Positions 1-5,569 of a DNA stretch of 7,943 nt are shown here, piece by piece. A program made the position numbers and the translations under genes. Every line of letters begins with the position of its first letter. Position 1 is the first letter of the stretch. The notes beneath the pieces are model-generated. The model saw nothing but the letters and a program-made list of their open reading frames with translations, searched no databases and was not told the origin of the DNA. The stretch comes from DASQFY01 sp036397815 (lineage in GTDB: Bacteria > Chloroflexota > Limnocylindria > QHBO01), in the NCBI GenBank assembly GCA_036397815.1, contig DASWIE010000132.1, positions 1 to 7,943 on the forward strand, read 5' to 3'.

Positions 1-366
1 GGTCGTGTCTGGCTCCTGGGCGGGCGACAGGGCTCCCTCGACACGAACACCGGCGCGGTCGATCTCGTGGAGGGGAACGCTGTCACGCGGATCGGCGAGC
101 TCGGGACGCCACGGGGTGGAGCGGCGGCCTTCTACCTGGCCCAGGTCGGTGCCTGCCTGGCCGGCGGCGAGCAGCCGGACCGCGCGCTCGACACGGTCGA
201 GTGCATCGGCTCCGACGGGTCCGTCACGACGCTTCCGCCCTTGGCGGTCGCGGTCCACGGTCACGGCGCGGCCGTGGTTGACAGCGTGGCCTACATCATC
301 CTGGGCGGACCCGAGCCGCTGCTCACGGTGAGCGACACGATCCAACGATTGACGACCCGCAATTGA
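1..366 (+). CDS. Kelch-repeat beta-propeller protein, C-terminal fragment
   Basis: The reading frame is open from base 1 to a TGA at 364-366, so 121 residues of the C-terminus are visible and the start lies outside the window. Parts of three Kelch blades can be seen. The first is the end of a blade (VWLLGGRQG near residues 3-11). The second is a full blade that starts at TPRGGAAAF (about residues 38-46) and contains CLAGGEQPDRALDTVE. The third is a blade with VHGHGAAVVD followed by AYIILGGPEP. The hydrophobic strand followed by Gly-Gly, and the Asp-Thr-Val-Glu strand about ten residues later, are the family signature. Kelch propellers are usually interaction or carbohydrate-binding scaffolds, and a few are enzymes such as galactose oxidase. 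No catalytic residues are visible in this piece, so the function is unassigned. The product ends soon after the last blade, as is usual when a propeller closes the protein. Confidence 0.8.
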   Translation, partial: GRVWLLGGRQGSLDTNTGAVDLVEGNAVTRIGELGTPRGGAAAFYLAQVGACLAGGEQPDRALDTVECIGSDGSVTTLPPLAVAVHGHGAAVVDSVAYIILGGPEPLLTVSDTIQRLTTRN

Positions 367-521
367 CGTCGCCTGCGGTGCCACCACCGTCCGTACTACC
401 AACGGCGCAGTTTCGTGCCAAGCCCGGGTTCGGTAGCACCCGCAGCGGTATGACGACGCGCAATCCCAGCGAACGCGTCGGTGTCAGCACGCAGAGCGGT
501 ACGGCCGAGATGCGTGCGCGC

Positions 522-530
522 TGTGGATAA
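522..530 (-). other. Perfect DnaA-box 9-mer, isolated
   Basis: The top strand reads TGTGGATAA, the exact reverse complement of the classical DnaA box TTATCCACA. It lies in the gap between the Kelch gene and the lipoprotein gene, about 110 bases upstream of the latter's start. With six A/T bases it is unlikely to occur by chance in DNA this GC-rich. I saw no second box and no AT-rich unwinding region nearby, so it is not evidence of an origin. It could be a DnaA regulatory or titration site, or a coincidence. Confidence 0.35.
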
Positions 531-536
531 ACCCCC

Positions 537-565
537 TAGCGATGGAGGCGGCCGATCCCTAGAAT
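537..565 (+). promoter_or_regulatory. Candidate sigma70-type promoter for the lipoprotein gene
   Basis: A good -10 hexamer, TAGAAT (560-565, 5 of 6 to consensus), lies 17 bases downstream of a weak -35, TAGCGA (537-542, 3 of 6). It would start transcription near 572, giving a leader of about 70 bases before the ATG at 641. The -10 lies inside a short inverted repeat, listed separately, as expected for a regulated promoter. The call rests on hexamer match and position only. Confidence 0.35.
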
Positions 566-575
566 CGGCCGATCC
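549..575. repeat. Nested inverted and direct repeat over the candidate -10
   Basis: CGGCCGAT (549-556) and ATCGGCCG (564-571) form a perfect 8-bp inverted repeat with a 7-base spacer. The 10-mer CGGCCGATCC also occurs twice in direct orientation, at 549-558 and 566-575. The spacer and inner arm contain the TAGAAT hexamer. This arrangement is typical of an operator for a dimeric repressor that covers the -10 element. No particular regulator can be named. Confidence 0.4.
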
Positions 576-640
576 ACCGAAGGCCGCGTTGGCGGTCCCT
601 TGCCTTCAGATACGAGCCCGAGCCACGAGGAGCCCACGCG

Positions 641-1780
641 ATGAACCGATCCCGGATCTGGTTGAGTTTGGCGAGCGCATGCGCGCTCGTCCTCGCCGCC
701 TGCAGCACGCCGGCTGGCACGGGCAGTGCGCCGGCGGTCGCCAGCGCCGATGCGAGCGCCGAGGCACCAATGGAGATGACATCGGTCGAGCTCCAGCTGC
801 AGTGGGCGCCGCAGGCCCAGTTCGCCGGCTACTTCGCCGCGGCTGAGCTCGGCTATTACGAGGAGGAGGGACTCGACGTCGAGATCCTCGACGGCGGCCC
901 GGACGTCGTGCCGCAGCAGGTCGGGTCGTCGCCCGATGGCCCGGAGTTCACGATCAGCTGGGTCCCGAAGGTCCTCGAGGCGCGCGAGCAGGGCTCGGAC
1001 CTCGTGAACATCGCGCAGATCTTCCAGCGCTCCGGAACACTGTCGGTGGCGTGGGCCGACACCGGCATCACCGAGCCCGCCGACTTCGAGGGCAGGCAGG
1101 TGGGCGTCTGGGACTTCGGCAACGAGTATGAGGTGACCGCGGCGGCGCGCGCGGAAGGTCTGGAGGAGAACGTCGACTACGAGAAGGTCATCCAGCCGTT
1201 CGACATGCTCCTTTTCCTGGAGCGCGACATCGACGTCGCCGAGGCGATGATCTACAACGAGTACGCCCAGGTGCTCGAGGCGGAGAACCCGGACACCGGC
1301 GAGCTGTACCAGCCGGAGGACATGAACGTCATCGACTACAACGACGTCGGGACGGCCATGCTCCAGGACGCGATCTTCGCCCGCGCCAGCTGGCTCGCCG
1401 ACGGTGACAACGAGGATGTCGCCACCCGCTTCCTGCGGGCGAGCTTCCGTGGCTGGATCCACTGCCGCGACAATCCCGAGGAGTGCATCGAGTTCACCGT
1501 CAACGCCGGCTCCACGCTCGGAACCGGCCACCAGACATGGATGATGAACGAGATCAACGCGCTGGTCTGGCCGTCGCCAAACGGCATCGGCGTGATGGAC
1601 CCGGCGCTGTGGCAGCAGACGGTCGACATCAGCGTCGAATCAGAGATCATTGCCGCGGCGCCGGCCGACGACGCCTACCGGACCGATCTCGCCGAGGCTG
1701 CCCTCGCGGGAATCGAGGATGAGGCCACCGGCGAGGGCTTCACCAAGGCCACCGTGGAGGTCACGCCGGGCGGCGAGTAG
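641..1780 (+). CDS. Lipoprotein substrate-binding protein, NMT1/THI5/SsuA-like
   Basis: This 379-residue protein begins at an ATG with GAGGAG at 627-632, 8 bases upstream. Residues 1-21 are a lipoprotein signal: basic MNRSR, a hydrophobic core, then the lipobox LAAC with Cys21 as the lipid anchor. An Ala/Ser/Thr/Pro linker runs to about residue 45. The mature domain opens with VELQLQWAPQAQFAGYFAAA (49-68) and GYYEEEGLDVEI, which is the characteristic start of NMT1/THI5-like periplasmic binding proteins. By family it should capture a small nitrogen- or sulfur-containing nutrient (pyrimidine/thiamine precursor, sulfonate or similar) outside the membrane and deliver it to an ABC permease. The ligand cannot be read from the sequence, and the Cys-rich CCCFC signature of the pyrimidine synthase THI5 is absent. 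Cys275 and Cys282 could form a disulfide. No ABC permease or ATPase gene is adjacent within the window, and a strong hairpin follows, so it appears monocistronic. Confidence 0.88.
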   Translation: MNRSRIWLSLASACALVLAACSTPAGTGSAPAVASADASAEAPMEMTSVELQLQWAPQAQFAGYFAAAELGYYEEEGLDVEILDGGPDVVPQQVGSSPDGPEFTISWVPKVLEAREQGSDLVNIAQIFQRSGTLSVAWADTGITEPADFEGRQVGVWDFGNEYEVTAAARAEGLEENVDYEKVIQPFDMLLFLERDIDVAEAMIYNEYAQVLEAENPDTGELYQPEDMNVIDYNDVGTAMLQDAIFARASWLADGDNEDVATRFLRASFRGWIHCRDNPEECIEFTVNAGSTLGTGHQTWMMNEINALVWPSPNGIGVMDPALWQQTVDISVESEIIAAAPADDAYRTDLAEAALAGIEDEATGEGFTKATVEVTPGGE

Positions 1781-1800
1781 CCTCCCCGCACCCGACCGAT

Positions 1801-1832
1801 GACAAGGCCCCGCCTTCGGGCGGGGCCTTGTC
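1801..1832 (+). terminator. Strong hairpin terminator with UUCG loop after the lipoprotein gene
   Basis: GACAAGGCCCCGCC (1801-1814) pairs perfectly with GGCGGGGCCTTGTC (1819-1832) around a TTCG tetraloop (1815-1818). The 14-bp stem begins 20 bases after the lipoprotein stop codon. It is not followed by a clear T run (GCTTCCC comes next), so it may act as a non-canonical or U-tract-poor terminator or as a 3'-end stabiliser. The stem would form equally well in a minus-strand transcript. Confidence 0.8.
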
Positions 1833-1866
1833 GCTTCCCAGGCCCGGGCCCGGGCCCCGATTCGCC

Positions 1867-1896
1867 TTGCCCCCTCCGTGGCCAAGAGGGTAGATT
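1867..1896 (+). promoter_or_regulatory. Candidate promoter for the cation exchanger
   Basis: TTGCCC (1867-1872, 4 of 6 to the -35 consensus) and TAGATT (1891-1896, 4 of 6 to the -10 consensus) are separated by 18 bases. They lie downstream of the terminator and upstream of the exchanger gene. Transcription would begin near 1903, giving a leader of about 110 bases that carries a hairpin. Confidence 0.35.
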
Positions 1897-1900
1897 GAGG

Positions 1901-1921
1901 CCGACGCGTCCCACGCGTCGG
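1901..1921. promoter_or_regulatory. Perfect 9-bp inverted repeat at the predicted transcription start (operator candidate)
   Basis: CCGACGCGT (1901-1909) and ACGCGTCGG (1913-1921) are perfect reverse complements separated by CCC. The repeat starts 5 bases downstream of the candidate -10 (1891-1896), so a bound dimeric repressor would cover the start of transcription. It could also form a small hairpin in RNA. Its regulator is unknown. Confidence 0.45.
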
Positions 1922-1955
1922 GCCCGGCGTTCGGCCCGTACCCGAGCGCCTCGGT

Positions 1956-1987
1956 GGAGACTGCGCGCGCTGTTTGCGGCAGTCTCC
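1956..1987 (+). promoter_or_regulatory. Leader hairpin before the cation exchanger
   Basis: GGAGACTGC (1956-1964) pairs perfectly with GCAGTCTCC (1979-1987). Three further pairs (1966-1968 with 1976-1978) form beyond a bulged G at 1965. The stem ends 10 bases before the GGAG ribosome-binding site (1998-2001). One arm contains a GGAG that could act as a decoy or be exchanged with the real site. It may control translation or termination. I could not match it to a known riboswitch class. Confidence 0.4.
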
Positions 1988-2011
1988 CGTGCTATTCGGA
2001 GTTGGGCAGGC

Positions 2012-3055
2012 ATGGAGTTCGATCTCTCGCTCTGGGCGTGGACCGCGGTCTTTGCGATCTCGGCGTCCGTCGTCGTGGCGGCCGGGATCGTGCTGGCCCA
2101 GGCCGGGGACGCGATCGCCACGAGAACCGGTCTCGGCGGGCTCTTCGTGGGGATGCTGTTGATGGCGGCTGCGACGTCGCTGCCGGAGGTCGTGACCGAT
2201 GTGAGCGCGGCGCTGGCAGGGGCGCCCGATCTTGCGGTCGGCGACCTGTTCGGGTCGAGCATGGCGAACATGGCGATCCTGGCCATCATCGACCTCGCCT
2301 ACGGGCGACGTGTCTGGCCCACGATCGGCCTCGGTCATGCGCGTCTCGCCGCGGTGGCGATCGGGTTGACCGCATTCGTACTCATGGCGATCGTCAGCCC
2401 GGTCCGGCTCCAGATTGGCTGGATCGGCCTCGAGTCGCTGGCCGTCGTCGCCGCCTACGTCGTCGCCGCATGGTGGATGCGTCATCCGACCGGCGCACCG
2501 AGCGCGGCCCAGCCGCGTCTCGCCGCGGCGCGCGAAGACCTGCTCACGCCGACCGGATGGGGGGCGCGGGCATCGGCTCTGCCGGTCCGCGTCCATCTCC
2601 TGCGCTTCGCGGCGGCAGCCGGCGTCATCCTGATCAGCGCGCCGTTCGTCGCGCAATCGGCAAAGGGGATCGCGGAGGAGACCGGGATCGCCCAGACGTT
2701 CGTGGGCGTGACACTCCTGGCCCTGGCCACGTCACTGCCGGAGCTGGTGGCATCGATCGCCGCAGTTCGCATCGGCGCCCACGACCTGGCGGTCGGCAAC
2801 CTGTTCGGGAGCAACGCCTTCAACATGACGATCGTGCTGTTCGTCGACGCCGCCTACGTGGAGGGTCCGGTCCTGGCGGCGGTCTCCCCGCTCCAGCTGC
2901 TGCCGGGGCTCGGCGCCGTCGTGCTGATGGCGATCGCGCTGGGCGCCATCGTGCAGGGCACGACGACGCGCCTGCGGCGAGGCGAGCCGGACGCGGTACT
3001 CCTACTGCTGGCCTACGTCGGCCTGCTGCTGCTCGCCTGGAACGCCGCGGCCTGA
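2012..3055 (+). CDS. Na+/Ca2+-type cation exchanger (CaCA family)
   Basis: The 347-residue integral membrane protein has the two alpha-repeats that define calcium:cation antiporters. Alpha-1 holds ATSLPE (54-59) and GDLFGSSMANM (77-87). Alpha-2 holds ATSLPE (239-244) and GNLFGSNAFNM (262-272). In this family the SLPE glutamates (Glu59 and Glu244 here) and the Asn at the end of the GS motif (Asn86 and Asn271) coordinate the transported cation. Hydrophobic segments surround both repeats, with a polar loop at about residues 157-195, as in the usual two-half inverted architecture. The ATG at 2012 is preferred, with GGAG at 1998-2001. The frame stays open to an ATG at 1799, but that extension reads through the upstream terminator and is Arg/Pro-rich. 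By family it should extrude Ca2+ (or another divalent ion) in exchange for Na+ or H+. The exact ions are inferred. Its stop is 8 bases from that of a convergent antiporter. Confidence 0.88.
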   Translation: MEFDLSLWAWTAVFAISASVVVAAGIVLAQAGDAIATRTGLGGLFVGMLLMAAATSLPEVVTDVSAALAGAPDLAVGDLFGSSMANMAILAIIDLAYGRRVWPTIGLGHARLAAVAIGLTAFVLMAIVSPVRLQIGWIGLESLAVVAAYVVAAWWMRHPTGAPSAAQPRLAAAREDLLTPTGWGARASALPVRVHLLRFAAAAGVILISAPFVAQSAKGIAEETGIAQTFVGVTLLALATSLPELVASIAAVRIGAHDLAVGNLFGSNAFNMTIVLFVDAAYVEGPVLAAVSPLQLLPGLGAVVLMAIALGAIVQGTTTRLRRGEPDAVLLLLAYVGLLLLAWNAAA

Positions 3056-3063
3056 CCGCCGCG

Positions 3064-4272
3064 CTACCTGCCGTCGCTCCTGCTTTGGGCGGCCTGGGTC
3101 CCCCGTCGGCCACGCTCGGCTCGGCGCACGAGCACCGGCAAGAGCGGCGGCACCACAAGCGTGGTGACGACCGCCATGCCGACCACCACCGAGTAGACCC
3201 GCCCCTCGATCGCGCCGAGCTGCAGTCCCAGGCCGGCGACCACGATGCCGACCTCGCCACGGGGGACCATGCCCCAGCCGATCAGCGTGGCACGCGGGAG
3301 CCCGAGGTGGATCGCGCCGATCAGTGACCCCCCGAACTTCGTCACGACCGCCACGATGGTGACGACCGCAAGCAGCACCAGCGCCGAGGCGTCGGCAAGG
3401 CCGACCAGGTCGATCTGGGCGCCGATGGAGCCGAAGAAGAAAGGGGTGAAGAAAGCGGCCACCGGCGCCACCTCACCCTCCAGCGCGTGGCGCTCACTCG
3501 ACTCGCCGACCACCATGCCGGCGAGGAAGGCGCCGATGATCGCCGCCAGTCCGATCACCGCCGCCAGCGCTGCCAGGCCCAGCATGATGATCATGCCCGG
3601 CAGGAACGGCGTCTCGGCGAACTCCGGATCGGTGAGGATTGATCGTCGGCGTCGGAGGAGACCGGTCCCGCCCACGAGCACGATCGCGATGAACGCCATC
3701 GCTAGGAGGAGCAGCGTCGCGATCCGCTCCGCGCTGATGCCGCCTGCCGCCAGCCCGGTGGCGATCGCCAGGATGAGCATGGCCAGGACGTCGTCGATGA
3801 TCGCCGCTCCGAGGATCACGCGGCCCGGGATCGTCCGCAGCGCGCCCAGCCCGCCGAGCACGCGCGAGGTGACCCCGACCGAGGTGGCGACCAGCGCCGC
3901 CGCCAGGAAGACGTTGACCTCGAGCGGAAAGCCGAAGAGCAGCCCGACGGCGAAGCCGCCGATGAAGGGGAGCATGACGCCGAGCGCGCCGACGGCGAGC
4001 GCCGTCAGCCCAACGCGCAGAAGATCGCCGAGGCGGTTCTCGACGCCCACCTGGAAGAGCAGGAGGACGACCCCGATCTCGGCAAAGAGCGTCGTCTCAT
4101 CGGTGATCTGGTACCAGCCGAGGAGCGGGGGGCCGACGACGACCCCGGCCAGGATCTCGCCGATCACGGTCGGCTGACCGAGGCGCTTGAAGATCTCGTC
4201 CCCGATCTTCGCTGCGAGGAGGAGGATGAAGAGCTGGAAGAGGATCTCGGCGAGGTGTTCCATCAGTGCCAC
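3064..4272 (-). CDS. CPA2-family cation:proton antiporter, D-D type, no RCK domain
   Basis: This 402-residue, almost wholly hydrophobic protein is a monovalent cation:proton antiporter-2 transporter. Visible family landmarks are GQPTVIGEILAGVVVGP (32-48), the TSVGVT crossover (130-135), AIIDDV with adjacent Asp160-Asp161, the conserved TM10-type lysine Lys312 in VVTKFGG, and MVPRGEVGIVVA (335-346). In NapA-like members the paired aspartates plus the lysine mark electrogenic Na+/H+ exchange, so this is the best guess. The protein ends about 20 residues after the last membrane segment, and no nucleotide-binding tail is present. The start is uncertain. GTG at 4272 gives the length above, and ATG at 4263 would be three residues shorter. 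Neither has a well-spaced ribosome-binding site, and an in-frame stop at 4296-4294 excludes longer versions. It is the last gene of a three-gene operon, 28 bases after the permease. Confidence 0.88.
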   Translation of the reverse strand: MALMEHLAEILFQLFILLLAAKIGDEIFKRLGQPTVIGEILAGVVVGPPLLGWYQITDETTLFAEIGVVLLLFQVGVENRLGDLLRVGLTALAVGALGVMLPFIGGFAVGLLFGFPLEVNVFLAAALVATSVGVTSRVLGGLGALRTIPGRVILGAAIIDDVLAMLILAIATGLAAGGISAERIATLLLLAMAFIAIVLVGGTGLLRRRRSILTDPEFAETPFLPGMIIMLGLAALAAVIGLAAIIGAFLAGMVVGESSERHALEGEVAPVAAFFTPFFFGSIGAQIDLVGLADASALVLLAVVTIVAVVTKFGGSLIGAIHLGLPRATLIGWGMVPRGEVGIVVAGLGLQLGAIEGRVYSVVVGMAVVTTLVVPPLLPVLVRRAERGRRGTQAAQSRSDGR

Positions 4273-4275
4273 GAC

Positions 4276-4291
4276 GGCGGCCGCGGCCGCC
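4276..4291. repeat. Perfect 16-bp palindrome between permease and antiporter genes
   Basis: GGCGGCCGCGGCCGCC is its own reverse complement and fills most of the 28-base gap. On the minus strand it sits between the purine-rich GAAGGG (4295-4290) and the GTG start codon at 4272. As RNA it can fold into a 6-bp stem with a CGCG loop, which would bring the GAAGGG closer to the start codon. It may be an RNA element, a protein site or only GC-rich filler. Confidence 0.5.
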
Positions 4292-4300
4292 CTTCACCGG

Positions 4301-5569
4301 TCATAGGTAGCGCAGCCAGACGTAGGCGGTCGCGATCAACATGCTGCCGGCCGTTACCGGCAGCCCGTAGCGCAGGAAGGTCCCGAAGGTGACCGGATGG
4401 CCTTCGCGCTCCGCCATGGCGGCCAGGATCACGTTCGCTGACGCGCCGATCACGGTGGCATTGCCCCCCAGGTCTGCGCCGATCGCCAGCGACCACCAGA
4501 GCGCATCGCGCGCGTGCCCGCCGCCAGACAGCTGCTCGACCACCGGGATCATGGTGGCTGTGTACGGAATGTTGTCGATGAATCCGGAGAGGACGGCGGA
4601 GACCCAGAGGAGGACCACCGACTCAGCGCCAAGCTCTCCGCCGGTCAGGGTGGCGATCCCGTCGGCGACGGCCCGCAGCAGCCCCAGCTCGAGCACCCCC
4701 GCCACGAGCATGAAGAGACCGATGAAGAAGAAGAGCGTCGGCCACTCGACCTCGCGCAGGACCTCGTGCGGGTCCTCTCGCGCAACGACCATCAGGACGA
4801 CTGCTCCGCTGAGGGCGATCGTGGCCGGCTCGAGGCCGAGCGCGCCGTGGACCAGGAACCCGATCAGCGTGAGCCCCAGGACGACGAGCGAGCGACGCAG
4901 GAGCCGGGGGTTGGTGATCATCTGACGCTCGTCGAGGGCCAGGAATGCGTCGCGGAGGCTTGCGTCGAGGACGAGATGGCGCCGGAAGAGCCAGCGCGCC
5001 GCCACCAGGTAGACGCCCAGGAGCACCGCTGCCAGTGGTGCCATGTTGACCAGGAATGCCACGAAGTCGAGGTCGGCGGCACTCCCGATGAGGATGTTCG
5101 GCGGATCGCCGATGAGCGTGGCCGCACCGCCGATGTTCGAGGCGAGAATCTCGCTGACGATCAGTGGCATCGGGCTGATCCCCAGCCGCGCGGCGAGGAA
5201 GAGCGTGATTGGGCCGACCAGGACCACGGTGGTGACGTTGTCGAGAAAGGCAGAGGCGACCGCAGTGATGACGCTCATCACGACCAGGATCCGGTAGGCG
5301 TCGCCGCCCGCGAAGCGCGCCGCCCGGACGGCGACCCAGCCGAAAACTCCCGTCTTTCGGATGATGCCGGCCAGGATCATCATGCCGGCGAGCAGGAAGA
5401 TCACGTTGAAGTCGATCTCGGCGAACGCCTCCTCCTGGGTCACGATGCCGAGGAGGACCATCGCAACCCCGCCGGCCATCGCGGCCAGCGTCTTGTGGAC
5501 GCGCTCGGTTGCGATCACGGCGTAGGTCGCGACGAACACGATGAGGCCGATGACGACCTCCGCGTTCAC
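4301..5569 (-). CDS. ArsB/NhaD/SLC13-type ion permease
   Basis: The 422-residue membrane protein belongs to the ion transporter superfamily that holds ArsB, NhaD and SLC13 transporters. It shows the expected pair of inverted half-repeats, each with two re-entrant motifs. The first half has AFLDNVTTVVLVGPIT (107-122) and SNIGGAATLIGDPPNIL (144-160). The second half has GFIDNIPYTATMIP (329-342) and GADLGGNATVIGASANV (364-380). The SNxxGxATxIGDPPN and GNATxIGASAN signatures fit ArsB/NhaD-like permeases better than classical dicarboxylate carriers. The substrate (Na+/H+, oxyanion or dicarboxylate) cannot be decided. I place the start at GTG 5569. It has GAGG seven bases upstream, and its GTGA overlaps the TGA stop of the CBS gene, a classic translational-coupling junction. 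An upstream in-frame ATG at 5620 would add 17 non-hydrophobic residues and overlap the CBS coding region. Confidence 0.85.
   Translation of the reverse strand: MNAEVVIGLIVFVATYAVIATERVHKTLAAMAGGVAMVLLGIVTQEEAFAEIDFNVIFLLAGMMILAGIIRKTGVFGWVAVRAARFAGGDAYRILVVMSVITAVASAFLDNVTTVVLVGPITLFLAARLGISPMPLIVSEILASNIGGAATLIGDPPNILIGSAADLDFVAFLVNMAPLAAVLLGVYLVAARWLFRRHLVLDASLRDAFLALDERQMITNPRLLRRSLVVLGLTLIGFLVHGALGLEPATIALSGAVVLMVVAREDPHEVLREVEWPTLFFFIGLFMLVAGVLELGLLRAVADGIATLTGGELGAESVVLLWVSAVLSGFIDNIPYTATMIPVVEQLSGGGHARDALWWSLAIGADLGGNATVIGASANVILAAMAEREGHPVTFGTFLRYGLPVTAGSMLIATAYVWLRYL

Noticed and set aside
367..640. Replication origin or RNA gene in the gap after the Kelch gene
   Set aside because: There is only one DnaA box, with no AT-rich stretch and no dnaA or dnaN neighbour. 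No cloverleaf or other convincing structured RNA could be drawn.
536..1531. 331-codon open frame on the minus strand opposite the lipoprotein gene
   Set aside because: It lies antisense to a gene with a clear lipobox and family motifs. Its own translation shows no domain and has the biased composition of a GC-rich shadow frame.
1841..1858. GGGCCC-rich run as a meaningful repeat
   Set aside because: It is only about three units of a GC-only palindrome and is best explained by local base composition.
1956..1987. Leader hairpin as a known Mn2+ (yybP-ykoY) or NiCo riboswitch
   Set aside because: The conserved loop sequences and multi-way junction of those classes are not visible. Only a simple stem is supported.
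1799..2011. N-terminal extension of the exchanger to the ATG at 1799
   Set aside because: It would translate the terminator hairpin and the promoter region and add 71 Arg/Pro-rich residues. The ATG at 2012 has a ribosome-binding site and leads directly into the membrane domain.
1640..2656. 338-codon minus-strand frame across the lipoprotein end, the intergenic region and the exchanger
   Set aside because: It crosses the 14-bp terminator and both regulatory repeats, is extremely Arg/Asp/Gly-rich, and is antisense to the alpha-1 repeat of the exchanger.
1954..3327. 457-codon plus-strand frame overlapping the exchanger
   Set aside because: It is a +1 shadow of the exchanger, made almost entirely of Arg, Gly and Ala, and it runs into the convergent antiporter. 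Shadow frames of this length are normal at this GC content.
3245..4177. 310-codon plus-strand frame opposite the D-D antiporter
   Set aside because: The Ser/Thr/Pro/Arg-rich translation has no motifs, whereas the opposite strand encodes all the CPA2 landmarks.
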